Source of the DNA: an uncultured Alistipes sp.
GTDB taxonomy: Bacteria > Bacteroidota > Bacteroidia > Bacteroidales > Rikenellaceae
Assembly: GCA_945494785.1 (NCBI GenBank)
Contig: CALYVN010000011.1
Coordinates: forward strand, 1-32,410
Direction: 5' to 3'
DNA length: 32,410 nucleotides
The notes under the pieces: model-generated
The model's input: the letters and a program-made list of their open reading frames with translations, nothing else
Databases searched by the model: none
Told to the model about the DNA's origin: nothing
Translations under genes and position numbers: made by a program
Part shown: in pieces, positions 1-8,174 of the stretch
Layout of the letters: every line of letters starts with the position of its first letter
Position numbering within the stretch: the stretch's first letter is position 1

Positions 1-5
1 ATTTG

Positions 6-39
6 TTTGGACAAATGTATGAAAAAATATGTAACTTTG
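6..39 (+). promoter_or_regulatory. Candidate galE promoter
   Basis: TAACTTTG at 32-39 matches the Bacteroidota -7 consensus TAnnTTTG. TTTG at 6-9 could be the -33 element, but the gap of 22 bases is slightly longer than usual. Transcription would start near 45-50, leaving a leader of about 70 bases before the chosen galE start. This also argues against the in-frame ATG at position 3, which would lie upstream of the promoter. Inferred from sequence match only. Confidence 0.5.
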
Positions 40-116
40 TAACTCAAAGGCCGATTTACCTCCCCCTTTTTTTGTTATCGGCAGAATTTATACAATACGA
101 TAAAATTATAAACTAT

Positions 117-1148
117 ATGAATAAAAAACCGTGTGTTTTGGTGTCGGGCGGAGCAGGTTACATAGGCTCGCATACCGCCGTCGAACTTATAGGTGCAGGT
201 ATGGATGTGGTCATTACCGACAACCTCGCCAATTCCGATATGTCGGGCGTCGAGGGAGCGCGTCGCATTACGGGCGTGGATATTCCGTTTGTCGATGTCG
301 ATTGTTGCGACCGTGCAGCCTTTGCCGAAGTGTTCCGTCGTTACGATTTCGATTCGGTCATCCATTTTGCCGCATTCAAGGCGGTCGGCGAGTCGGTCGA
401 TAATCCGATGAAATACTACCGCAACAACCTCGCCTCGTTTATGAATGTAGTCGAGTTGATGCACGAATCGGGTCGCCACAACATAGTCTTTTCGTCGTCA
501 GCCACAGTCTATGGCGAAGCGGACGAATTGCCCGTTACCGAAAAATCGCCCCGCAAACCTGCCACATCGCCGTATGGCAACACCAAACAGATGTGCGAGG
601 ATATTCTGCGGGACAGTGTCGGCGCATATCCGTCGCTCAAAGGTATCGCCTTGCGCTATTTCAATCCGATAGGTGCGCATCCGTCGGCTTTGATAGGCGA
701 ACTCCCGCGCGGAGTGCCGCAGAATCTCGTCCCTTACATCACGCAGACGGCTGCCGGCATTCGCGAATGTCTCTCCGTGTTCGGCGACGACTATCCCACG
801 CCCGACGGCTCGTGCTTGCGCGACTACATCGATATTGTCGATTTGGCAAAGGCTCACGTCGCAGCGATTCGCCGCATGATTGAGAATAAGAACAAGGAGC
901 GTTACGAGATTTTCAATGTCGGTACGGGTCGTGCCGTCTCGGTATTCGAGTTGGTCAAGACCTTCGAGCGGGTAAATAATCTCCGTCTCAACTACAAGGT
1001 CGCTCCTCGTCGTGCGGGCGATGTGGTCGCTATATGGGCAGACACCTCGCTTGCCAATAGCGAACTCGGTTGGAAGGCGGAGCGTCCGTTGGAGGAGACG
1101 TTGCGGTCGGCTTGGGCGTGGGAGAAGCATGTTCGCGGCATAGAATAA
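117..1148 (+). CDS. galE: UDP-glucose 4-epimerase
   Basis: Interconverts UDP-glucose and UDP-galactose with bound NAD (Leloir pathway and supply of galactosyl donors for surface glycans); cytoplasmic. The 343-residue protein is an extended short-chain dehydrogenase of normal GalE length. GGAGYIG at residues 11-17 is the NAD-binding loop, SSSAT at 126-130 carries the active-site serine region, and Y153-x-x-x-K157 is the catalytic pair. RYFNPIGAHPSALIGE is the typical GalE substrate loop. The frame is open to an earlier ATG at position 3, but residues encoded before 117 resemble no epimerase and lie over a promoter-like box, so 117 is chosen. The gene is alone on this strand and converges on the minus-strand operon. 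A related UDP-hexose epimerase remains possible. Confidence 0.95.
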   Translation: MNKKPCVLVSGGAGYIGSHTAVELIGAGMDVVITDNLANSDMSGVEGARRITGVDIPFVDVDCCDRAAFAEVFRRYDFDSVIHFAAFKAVGESVDNPMKYYRNNLASFMNVVELMHESGRHNIVFSSSATVYGEADELPVTEKSPRKPATSPYGNTKQMCEDILRDSVGAYPSLKGIALRYFNPIGAHPSALIGELPRGVPQNLVPYITQTAAGIRECLSVFGDDYPTPDGSCLRDYIDIVDLAKAHVAAIRRMIENKNKERYEIFNVGTGRAVSVFELVKTFERVNNLRLNYKVAPRRAGDVVAIWADTSLANSELGWKAERPLEETLRSAWAWEKHVRGIE

Positions 1149-1164
1149 GCGACGTGTAATAATT

Positions 1165-1253
1165 GCAAACTGCTGCGTTACCTTCGAAGTCGGGCGCAGT
1201 CATTTACGTCAGGTAAACTCCTTTGCCCTCCTTCTCGAAGCCTTGCATTTTGC
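1165..1253. repeat. Nested imperfect inverted repeat
   Basis: Four stem segments nest around one centre. GCAAA 1165-1169 pairs with TTTGC 1249-1253, CTTCGA 1182-1187 with TCGAAG 1235-1240, GGGC 1192-1195 with GCCC 1225-1228, and TTTAC 1203-1207 with GTAAA 1213-1217 at the tip. Such long imperfect palindromes in a convergent intergenic space look like a dispersed REP/MITE-like repeat, or a structured transcript tail of galE. No second copy is visible in this window, so the repeat nature is inferred. Confidence 0.5.
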
Positions 1254-1264
1254 TGATTAAAAAT

Positions 1265-1307
1265 AAAAAGGGTGGTCGAATAATATTATTCGACCACCCT
1301 TTTTTTT
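1265..1307. terminator. Bidirectional intrinsic terminator
   Basis: A perfect 30-base palindrome (1270-1299, half-site GGGTGGTCGAATAAT) is flanked by five A on the left and eight T on the right. Read from either strand it gives a GC-based stem followed by a U run. It therefore can stop galE from the left and the endonuclease-fold gene, whose stop codon is at 1326-1328, from the right. Confidence 0.93.
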
Positions 1308-1325
1308 GTGTTGTTATCGTACCCT

Positions 1326-2228
1326 CTACTTGCCGACCTCGATTTCTGCCAGCATAAAATAGTGGTCGCTCGGATAGATGCCTTTCGGTCTGTCTTTCAG
1401 TACCTCGCACGAGAGAGCCTTCGCCTTGCCGCGCGTCATGATGTAGTCGATGCGGCCTTGCGTCGGTTTGTAAGGGCGGTTGTCGCCTTTGAAACCGTGT
1501 GCGGTATAACCAAACTCCTTGCCATCGTGCAAATCGTCGTAGGCATCGTGCCAACCGTTGTCGATGAAGTGGCGCACCTGCGGCGAGTGCTTTTTCGAGT
1601 TGAAATCGCCGCACAGAATCTGCGGGAAATCGTCGCCGTATTGTGCTGCCTCGCGCACTACCACTTTCGCCTGATTCTCCTTTGCCTCCTGTACCTTATG
1701 GTCCAAATGCAGGTCTAACAGACGCATCTCCTTGCCGGTGCGCTTGTCCCTGATGCGCACCCAGTTGCAATGACGCGCACGGTTGGTGCCCCACGAAATG
1801 CTGCCGCCTATCTCGGGCGTTTCGGAGAGCCAATAGCAACCTGCCGAGACAAATTCGTAACGGTCGCGGCTGAAAAAGATGACATTCTTGCCGATGAAGT
1901 GGTAGCCTTCGGTGTACTTGTCCATTTCGGGTCCTTCGAAGCCGAACGGGAAGTAGTCGGAGAACTCCTTTTTGCAATAGGCATAAGAGTCGTAAATCAC
2001 CTCCTGCATCATTATTATATCGGGATGATACTTACGGATGCACTCGACCATCGTCTTTTTGCGATCGTCCCAGCGGATGCCCTCTTTTTCGTCTGCCGGC
2101 AACCCCGTGATGCGGATGTTGCAGGTCATGACGCGATGAACGGCATCGCCTTTTCTGCTGCCTTTGGCATCGACTGCCACTGCACAGAGCAACAGCAGTG
2201 CGGTAAGCAATGCGAATCTGCGACTCAT
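1326..2228 (-). CDS. Secreted endonuclease/exonuclease/phosphatase-fold hydrolase
   Basis: 300 residues with a signal peptide (about 1-21, basic MSRR then a Leu-rich core), so exported. The body is a complete metal-dependent EEP (DNase I-like) domain: N37 in TCNIR, metal ligand E76 in QEV, H174-x-D176, GDFN at 207-210, D261 in RIDYI, and the closing S-D288-H289. All catalytic positions are present. The family cleaves phosphodiester or phosphomonoester bonds in substrates as different as nucleic acids, sphingomyelin and inositol phosphates; the substrate here cannot be told. It is the last gene of the kinase/permease/oxidoreductase operon, 7 bases after the oxidoreductase, and ends just before the shared terminator. 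It may release a phosphorylated compound outside the cytoplasm for that pathway (inference). Confidence 0.88.
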   Translation of the reverse strand: MSRRFALLTALLLLCAVAVDAKGSRKGDAVHRVMTCNIRITGLPADEKEGIRWDDRKKTMVECIRKYHPDIIMMQEVIYDSYAYCKKEFSDYFPFGFEGPEMDKYTEGYHFIGKNVIFFSRDRYEFVSAGCYWLSETPEIGGSISWGTNRARHCNWVRIRDKRTGKEMRLLDLHLDHKVQEAKENQAKVVVREAAQYGDDFPQILCGDFNSKKHSPQVRHFIDNGWHDAYDDLHDGKEFGYTAHGFKGDNRPYKPTQGRIDYIMTRGKAKALSCEVLKDRPKGIYPSDHYFMLAEIEVGK

Positions 2229-2235
2229 AACCCTC

Positions 2236-3615
2236 TTACTCCTCTCTGAAATATACGCCCTCCTCTTTCAGTGCCTTCTGCAACTCTTTGACATCGAGAT
2301 TGCGAGGTGTCGTATCGTGTTTTACCGCCAAAGCAGCCGCTTTACCCGCAGCCTCACCCATGGCCATTGCCGGTCCCATGACACGCGCCGAAGCGAGTGC
2401 GAGGTGGGTCATCGAGACGTTGCGACCCGCAACGAGCAGACCGTCCACCTTTTGAGGCACGAGGCAGCGATACGGAATATCGTAGCAGTCCGGACACCAA
2501 TAGAGCGAACAATCGCCGCCGACAGGGTGGTGCAAATCGACAGGATAACTTGCCACTGCAACGACGTCGTCGAATTTGGCGCAGTCGAAAATGTCCTGTT
2601 CGGTCAATACATACTCTCCGACGATGCGGCGTGTCTCGCGAATGCCCATGAACGGAGCGACCCTATCGACATACGCATTTTCGAAGCCCGGGATGTAGGC
2701 TTTCAGATAGCGCACGATTTCGGCATTTTGGTCGGAGCAAACCTCCTCGCCGTGCGTGTATTGTGCAGGGTCGGTGGCATCGACGCCGTTCACACGCGAC
2801 ATGTTCACCCACCACTCGTCGGGAGCCATGCCGGTCATGAATATAGTGCGCTCCACCGGAATCTTGTAGCCCGCTTCGCGAGCCTGCTTGATTTGGTTGC
2901 GGAAGCCTACGAACGTGCAGTTGTCGTCGGCACGGAAAAATTCGTTCGGAATAAAGTCGATGTCGTAGATGTCGGGATGGTCTGCCACGGCGTCGCGCAA
3001 TTTGCGGGAATCCACACCGCGCATCGAGAACATCAATGTCGGCGGTTGCGGAATGCCCTTTTCGTTGCCGTAATTCATCGGCGCACCTGCGCGATATGCT
3101 ATGTCGCCATCGCCCGTACAATCGACAACGGTCTTTGCGAGTATCGCCTCGCGACCCCGTTTGGAGTCGATGATGATACCCTTGATTTTGTTGCCCTCCA
3201 TGATGACGTCCGATGCGAATACATACATCAGCAGGTCGATATTCTCCTCTTTGACGATTTGGAATGCCAACCGCTTTGTGCCTTCGGGGTCAATCATCGT
3301 CAGACTGACGTGCAGCGGGCATGCGCGATGATGCGTTGCCAGCCCTTTGTCTTGCAGACGCTTTACAAATTCGCCCGGCAGACCTTTGATTACCACGTTG
3401 CCTTTGCGGCCGAGAAATCCGAGCAACGGCAGACCGATTGTCATGTTGCCGCCGAGAATGCCGCGACTCTCGATAAGCATCACCTTGGTACCCTTTACCC
3501 GTGCTGCGGCCTGTGCTGCCATCAATCCCGCAGGACCTGCGCCCACTACGAGCACATCCACCTCTGCGCATACCGGAATCTCGCAAGCCGGTACGGAAAT
3601 AGTTTTTGTTGCCAT
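2236..3615 (-). CDS. FAD-dependent oxidoreductase, paralogue 1
   Basis: 459 residues of the FAD_oxidored (PF12831-like) family. GAGPAG at 25-30 is the dinucleotide-binding loop, SRGILGGN at 50-57 follows the second strand, DCTGDGD at 165-171 is the second FAD motif, and LLVAGRNVSMTHLALASARVMG near 393-414 is the C-terminal FAD segment. There is no signal peptide, so it is cytoplasmic. The frame continues upstream, but the ATG at 3615 starts a sequence that aligns with the neighbouring paralogue (MATKTISVP versus MKTIKEPAR), so it is preferred. It lies 22 bases after paralogue 2. Unlike the paralogue it has four cysteines close together (369, 374, 377, 384). The family oxidises diverse substrates and the reaction here is unknown. 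Confidence 0.85.
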   Translation of the reverse strand: MATKTISVPACEIPVCAEVDVLVVGAGPAGLMAAQAAARVKGTKVMLIESRGILGGNMTIGLPLLGFLGRKGNVVIKGLPGEFVKRLQDKGLATHHRACPLHVSLTMIDPEGTKRLAFQIVKEENIDLLMYVFASDVIMEGNKIKGIIIDSKRGREAILAKTVVDCTGDGDIAYRAGAPMNYGNEKGIPQPPTLMFSMRGVDSRKLRDAVADHPDIYDIDFIPNEFFRADDNCTFVGFRNQIKQAREAGYKIPVERTIFMTGMAPDEWWVNMSRVNGVDATDPAQYTHGEEVCSDQNAEIVRYLKAYIPGFENAYVDRVAPFMGIRETRRIVGEYVLTEQDIFDCAKFDDVVAVASYPVDLHHPVGGDCSLYWCPDCYDIPYRCLVPQKVDGLLVAGRNVSMTHLALASARVMGPAMAMGEAAGKAAALAVKHDTTPRNLDVKELQKALKEEGVYFREE

Positions 3616-3637
3616 GATTCTGTTGAGTTTTAAGTTT

Positions 3638-5011
3638 CTATTTTCTGTCTCCCAAATATGCTCCGTTGGCAAGCAGTGCCTTCTGCACGGCAGCGACATC
3701 CACCTTCGAAGGAGCCACGCCCTCTTCCAAAGCGATGCGTGCGGCCGTACCGGCAGCCTCGCCCAATGCCATGCAGGTTGACATGACGCGCGTAGCGGCC
3801 ATGGCCTCGTGATTCATCGACGAGCAGCGACCTGCCACGAGCAGATTTTCGATTTTCTCCGGCACGAGTACGCGATACGGTATGTCGTAGGCATCGTCGC
3901 AGAAGAGCATCGTGCAATCACCTCCCTTCGCATGGTGAATATCCACAGGATAACCTGCCACGGCAATAGCATCGTCGAAGTGCTTCATGTGAAGGATGTC
4001 TTCGGCGGTCATTATGTATTTGCCGACAATCACACGGCTTTCGCGGATACCCATGAACGGCGCAACCTCGGCAATATATGCCTTTTCGAACCCGGGAACG
4101 AAGCGGTGCAGATACTCTGCAACCTCGTACATCTGTTTGCGTGCCTCATGCTCGCCGTTGGTGTAACTCTCCGGACGGGTCGAATCGACACCGTTCACAC
4201 GGGTCATGTTTACCCATATTTCGTCCTCTTTCAGACCGGTGATGAGGATGGTGCGTGCCACAGGGATATTCAAGCCCTGCTCCTGCGCCTCTTTGATGCA
4301 GCCGCGCAGACCTACCGTTATAAAGTGTCCTTGGCGGAACTGCTCGGGCGGCATAACGTCCATATCGTATTTTTTAGGGTCGTTGCAGATGGCATCGCGC
4401 AATTTCTGCACCTCCACTCCGCGCATCGAGTACATGAGCGTAGGTGGCTGCATGCCGCCCTCCTTGTCGCCCTTGTGGCACTCGACGCCCGCATGGAACG
4501 CCACATCGCCATCGCCCGTACAATCGATGACAGTCTTGGCGAGTATCGCCTCGCGACCCGCCTTGCTCTCGATGATTACGCCCTTTACGGCATTGCCCTC
4601 GACGATGGTATCGACCACGAATGTATAGAGCAGCACGGTAACACCCGCTTCGTCCATCATCTCCCATGCGGTCGTCTTGGCCTGCTCCGAATCGATTATA
4701 GTCAGGCTCATGTGGTTTTTGCAACGCTTGTGTTCGCCCGCTGCACCCTTGGCACGCATGCGGTCGATGAATTTCTGCGCTTCGCCACGAATGACCTGAT
4801 TGCCCTTAGGACCGAGGAATGCCAAAATCGGCAGACCTATCGTAAGATTGCCGCCCAAGAAACCGCGACTATCGACGAGCATCACTCTCTGTTTCTTGTC
4901 TTTTGCGGCTGCGACTGCCGCCATGATTCCCGCAGGGCCTCCGCCTGCCACGAGAACATCCACTTCTGCACGCACGTTGAGTTCGCGTGCCGGTTCTTTT
5001 ATGGTTTTCAT
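3638..5011 (-). CDS. FAD-dependent oxidoreductase, paralogue 2
   Basis: 457 residues, same family and same layout as the next gene downstream: GGGPAG at 23-28, SRGFLGGNLTIGLP, DCTGDGDVAFHAG and LLVAGRCSSMNHEAMAATRVM. By eye roughly half of the positions are identical between the two, all along the length, so this is an old tandem duplication with divergence rather than a recent copy. In the segment where paralogue 1 has four cysteines, this copy reads GGDCTMLFCDDAYDIPYRV and keeps only two. No signal peptide. It begins 16 bases after the permease stop, and both copies are probably translated from one mRNA, possibly as a heteromer or as two successive oxidation steps (inference). Confidence 0.85.
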   Translation of the reverse strand: MKTIKEPARELNVRAEVDVLVAGGGPAGIMAAVAAAKDKKQRVMLVDSRGFLGGNLTIGLPILAFLGPKGNQVIRGEAQKFIDRMRAKGAAGEHKRCKNHMSLTIIDSEQAKTTAWEMMDEAGVTVLLYTFVVDTIVEGNAVKGVIIESKAGREAILAKTVIDCTGDGDVAFHAGVECHKGDKEGGMQPPTLMYSMRGVEVQKLRDAICNDPKKYDMDVMPPEQFRQGHFITVGLRGCIKEAQEQGLNIPVARTILITGLKEDEIWVNMTRVNGVDSTRPESYTNGEHEARKQMYEVAEYLHRFVPGFEKAYIAEVAPFMGIRESRVIVGKYIMTAEDILHMKHFDDAIAVAGYPVDIHHAKGGDCTMLFCDDAYDIPYRVLVPEKIENLLVAGRCSSMNHEAMAATRVMSTCMALGEAAGTAARIALEEGVAPSKVDVAAVQKALLANGAYLGDRK

Positions 5012-5027
5012 TTCAATAATGGTTTGA

Positions 5028-6317
5028 TTAACAATTTTCGGTTGGCTTTTCCGGACGTACCATGCGCCACATTACCACTGCGGCTATAAGATGCAGCGTA
5101 CCCATCACACAGAAGAGTATCGTCCATGCACTCTCGGGTATCGAGCCGACGAATTGGTTGAATACCACGCTGCCCAATGCACCTGCACCGCAGCAGATAC
5201 CCATGACGCTTGCGGCATTTTTGATAGGGAACTGCTCGACGAGCGTAACGGGAGCCGTGTAGAGCCACGAGTTGCAGAGTACCGCGATGATGCAGAACAG
5301 AGCGATAACCAGCGTTACGCGCCAAGTGAAGGAGATAGCGGCGCAGTCGCTGACGAACGGCACAACCGCTACGAACGGTGCGAGGAATGCCATGGTTATC
5401 AATACCTTCTTACGCGCCCGCAAAGCCTCCATGCCGCGACGAATCAGTACATCCGACCACATCGAGGTCAGAATACCGCCCGCTGCACCCACGAGGAACG
5501 GAATACCGCCAATCCACTGTATCATATTCAGCGTCTGCTCGTTCGACAAACCTTCGTTTTCGCCCATGGTGCGCAGGAAACCCGGCAGCCAGAAGCAGCA
5601 GAAATACCACACAGGGTCGCTGATGAGTCGTATCAGCACACCTCCCCACAGCGTTTTGGTGCGGAATAATCCGCCGAGCGAGAACGAACGCTGTACCGTT
5701 TTGCCCTCTGATTTTTTGTCGGCATTGACGGTCTTTTCGAGAATCTCCTGCGGCGGAGTGGTATAGATGAATTGCCAAACGAGGGCGATTACGAGACCCG
5801 TGATACCTGCGATGTAGAAGACATTCTGCCACGAATCGAAATAACCCATCAGCCATGCAATCACGACAGGTGCGATTACCGCGCCAATCGAGCCGCCGTT
5901 GGTGCAAAGCGAATTGGCGGTTGCACGCTGGCGTTTTTCGAACCACATCGTTACGGCTATCAACTGACCTGCGAAGATGGTCGGCTCGGCAAGACCGAGG
6001 ATGCCTCGGCAGATTGCGAATACGGTAACATTCGGTGCCATACCGCCACCGATGCAGGCGAGCGACCAAATCGTTATACCGCCGAGCATAACCCGTTTGG
6101 GTCCGAATTTATCGACGAGGATGCCCGAAATCGGATACATCGTCGCGTAGCAGATGAGGAATACGTTTACAATCCATGCGTATTCCAGATTGCCGATGCC
6201 GAAGTGGTCGAGAATTTCGGGTTTGAGAATCGACAGCAACTGTCTGTCCAAATAGTTGCATATTATGGCGATAAACATCGTTGCCACAATATACCATTTT
6301 CTGTTTGTTGGCTTCAT
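5028..6317 (-). CDS. MFS permease, anion:cation symporter-like
   Basis: 429 residues with about twelve hydrophobic segments and a polar central loop near residues 195-220 (TTPPQEILEKTVNADKKSEGK), the usual 6+6 arrangement of the major facilitator superfamily. N-terminal YLDRQLLSILKPEI and the loop DKFGPKRVMLGG (motif A-like, G-x-x-x-D-K-F-G-x-K-R) are typical of the ACS family that carries hexuronates, galactonate and other sugar acids. It is an inner-membrane importer placed between the kinase and the oxidoreductases, so it probably brings in the compound they act on. The exact substrate is not visible. The start at 6317 has a 14-base A-rich motif 8 bases upstream that also precedes the metallophosphatase gene. 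Confidence 0.87.
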   Translation of the reverse strand: MKPTNRKWYIVATMFIAIICNYLDRQLLSILKPEILDHFGIGNLEYAWIVNVFLICYATMYPISGILVDKFGPKRVMLGGITIWSLACIGGGMAPNVTVFAICRGILGLAEPTIFAGQLIAVTMWFEKRQRATANSLCTNGGSIGAVIAPVVIAWLMGYFDSWQNVFYIAGITGLVIALVWQFIYTTPPQEILEKTVNADKKSEGKTVQRSFSLGGLFRTKTLWGGVLIRLISDPVWYFCCFWLPGFLRTMGENEGLSNEQTLNMIQWIGGIPFLVGAAGGILTSMWSDVLIRRGMEALRARKKVLITMAFLAPFVAVVPFVSDCAAISFTWRVTLVIALFCIIAVLCNSWLYTAPVTLVEQFPIKNAASVMGICCGAGALGSVVFNQFVGSIPESAWTILFCVMGTLHLIAAVVMWRMVRPEKPTENC

Positions 6318-6325
6318 TATTGATT

Positions 6326-6339
6326 TTGTTTTAGGTTTT
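6326..6339 (-). promoter_or_regulatory. Shared A-rich translation leader motif
   Basis: Read on the minus strand this is AAAACCTAAAACAA, 8 bases before the permease start. The identical 14-mer occurs at 9919-9932, directly before the metallophosphatase start. Bacteroidota commonly initiate from A-rich, SD-less leaders, so this may be a ribosome-binding feature. Confidence 0.4.
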
Positions 6340-6368
6340 AAGTATCTCTTTTTGCCTGCGGTCGTGCG

Positions 6369-8039
6369 CTAATTGCCGACCAACGTGTTTGTGAATTTGT
6401 CTGCCGCCTTGTAGAGCGCATATCGTTTTTCGAAGTGTGCCGCAACCTTCGGATCGGGCGCGTAGGTGCGCACCATATGGCGGCACAATGCCTTTTGTGC
6501 AGCCTCGATTGTCGGATATATGCCTGCCACCACTGCTGCGCATATTGCCGAGCCGTGTGCGGCTGCCTGCTTGCACGACGAAACATCTATGCGCTTGCCC
6601 GTTGCATCTGCCAGCATCTGCATTACGAACGGCGATTTTTGCGCTATGCCGCCGATGCCGATAAGGTTGTCTATATCCAAACCGTTGTCGATGAGGTGGT
6701 CGATTATAGCGCGGAATGCGAATGCGGTGGCCTCGACCAAGGCGTAGTACAATTCGGGCGTCATGGTCGAGATGTGCAACCCCATGACCGACCCCCACAA
6801 TTTGGCATTCGGTGCAGGCGAACGGCGACCGTTCAGCCAATCGGTTGCAAACGGTGCATCCTCGCGCAGCGGCAATGCGGCAGCATCCTTGGTCAGTTGA
6901 GCCATGAGTTTATCTTCCAACTCCCCAATCAGCGCGGTGCGTTGTTCGGGCGTAACGAGCGAGGTGTTTGCGAGTATCGTATGGACAGGGTAGAGCAGCG
7001 TGCGTTTCAACCACGCATAGACATCTCCGAAAGCCGACAGCCCGACCTCGAAACCGATTAAGCCTGGTAGTATGCAACTGTCCACCTGCCCGAACACGCC
7101 GTCGATGATGCGATTGCCCAACCTCTCTTTCGGCATTACTGCCATGCAGCCAGCCGATGTTCCGAGCGTCAGTACGGCAGTCCTGTATGCCACTCCGGCA
7201 CCTATTGCCCCCTGATGCGAGTCGATGTTGCCGACACCTATTTTTACATCGGCATTCAGCCCGAATCGCTCTGCCCACTCTTTCGAGATTGTGCCATAGA
7301 CGTTGTCGCACGTATATTTTGCAGGGTGGAGCGAGTCGAGTATCGGAAGCAGTCGTTTGTCGATTCGCTCGAAAAATTCGCGTGGCGGAAAACCTCCCCA
7401 CTCCTCCGACCAAAACATCTTCTGTCCGACGCAGCAGTGTCCCATCCTGTGTCGTGCAGGGTCGGTGTTGCCCGTGAGAACGGCAGGTATCCAATCGCAC
7501 TCCTCGACTACCGTATAGGCATCGCGACACAAATCGTCGCTGCGGCGCAGCAGATGCAGTACCTTCGACCAGAAGCACTCGGGCGAATAGTTGTAGCCCG
7601 TAAATTTCGAATAATCGACCTCGCTCTGTTTGCAGGCACGGTTTATCTCTTCTGCCTCCGCTTCGCCCGTGTGGTCTTTCCACAATACGAACATCGCATC
7701 GGGATTCTCTCTGTATTTCTCCTGCAAAGCCAACGGCATCAGGTGTTCGTCAGCCAAACAAGGGGTGCTTGCCGTCGTATCGACCGAAATGGCACGAATT
7801 TGCGGAACCAAATCGCGCCGTGCCTCGACTATCTCTCCGATGACGGCCTCCAACCCCTCAAAATAGTCGAGCGGGTGTTGCCGGAATCGGTTTTTCGAGG
7901 CGTCGCTATACAATCCGAGCCCCCAGCGTTTGTAGGCGTGTACGGCCTCTGCCGCCTGTTCTCCCGTGAGTGCATCGACAAGGATGGCTCGGACTGAGTC
8001 GGAGCCGAAATCCAAGCCGATTACGTATGGTTTTTCCAT
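6369..8039 (-). CDS. araB: FGGY carbohydrate kinase, ribulokinase type
   Basis: 556 residues, the length of bacterial AraB (about 566). It shares AraB landmarks throughout: IGLDFGSDSVRA at 7-18 (phosphate loop of the sugar-kinase fold), NRFRQHPLDY, MFVLWKDHT, EECDWIPAVLTG, GNIDSHQGAIGAGV, GFEVGLSAFGDVYAW, LNGRRSPAPN, and the C-terminal FGGY signature IGGIAQKSPFVMQMLADATGK. It therefore should phosphorylate L-ribulose or a similar ketopentose or polyol with ATP. No araA or araD is nearby, so a role in arabinose use is not supported by context. The start at 8039 is chosen because the alternative ATG 11 codons upstream lies inside the promoter -7 box. It is the first gene of the five-gene operon. 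Confidence 0.87.
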   Translation of the reverse strand: MEKPYVIGLDFGSDSVRAILVDALTGEQAAEAVHAYKRWGLGLYSDASKNRFRQHPLDYFEGLEAVIGEIVEARRDLVPQIRAISVDTTASTPCLADEHLMPLALQEKYRENPDAMFVLWKDHTGEAEAEEINRACKQSEVDYSKFTGYNYSPECFWSKVLHLLRRSDDLCRDAYTVVEECDWIPAVLTGNTDPARHRMGHCCVGQKMFWSEEWGGFPPREFFERIDKRLLPILDSLHPAKYTCDNVYGTISKEWAERFGLNADVKIGVGNIDSHQGAIGAGVAYRTAVLTLGTSAGCMAVMPKERLGNRIIDGVFGQVDSCILPGLIGFEVGLSAFGDVYAWLKRTLLYPVHTILANTSLVTPEQRTALIGELEDKLMAQLTKDAAALPLREDAPFATDWLNGRRSPAPNAKLWGSVMGLHISTMTPELYYALVEATAFAFRAIIDHLIDNGLDIDNLIGIGGIAQKSPFVMQMLADATGKRIDVSSCKQAAAHGSAICAAVVAGIYPTIEAAQKALCRHMVRTYAPDPKVAAHFEKRYALYKAADKFTNTLVGN

Positions 8040-8071
8040 GTTGCGAATATATGGTCGTGTGTTTATATCCA

Positions 8072-8079
8072 CAAAGATA
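8072..8079 (-). promoter_or_regulatory. Promoter -7 box of the kinase operon
   Basis: On the minus strand this reads TATCTTTG, a perfect TAnnTTTG box, 33 bases before the kinase start at 8039. No good TTTG -33 element is visible about 20 bases upstream. It lies just after the metallophosphatase terminator, so the kinase operon is a separate transcription unit. Confidence 0.65.
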
Positions 8080-8110
8080 GCATTTTTTGCGTTAATATAT
8101 GCCCTATGCG

Positions 8111-8153
8111 AAAAAAAGAGGACAGAAAGTCGCTTTTTCGCTCTCTGTCCTCT
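8111..8153 (-). terminator. Intrinsic terminator after the metallophosphatase gene
   Basis: On the minus strand, a stem of TCTGTCCTC-type arms (8144-8152 pairing with 8118-8126, nine bases, plus an A-T pair outside) is followed by a run of seven U (8111-8117). It lies 22 bases after the metallophosphatase stop codon. Confidence 0.88.
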
Positions 8154-8174
8154 GTCTCGGGTGCGTTTTGTCCG

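Noticed and set aside
3..116. 38-codon N-terminal extension of galE
   Set aside because: It does not resemble epimerases and lies over the candidate promoter.
6369..8039. An arabinose utilisation operon
   Set aside because: Only the kinase fits; isomerase and epimerase are absent and the remaining genes are of other kinds.
8111..8153. The stem after the metallophosphatase as a terminator for + strand transcription as well
   Set aside because: The + strand lacks a T run after the stem and no + strand gene ends there.
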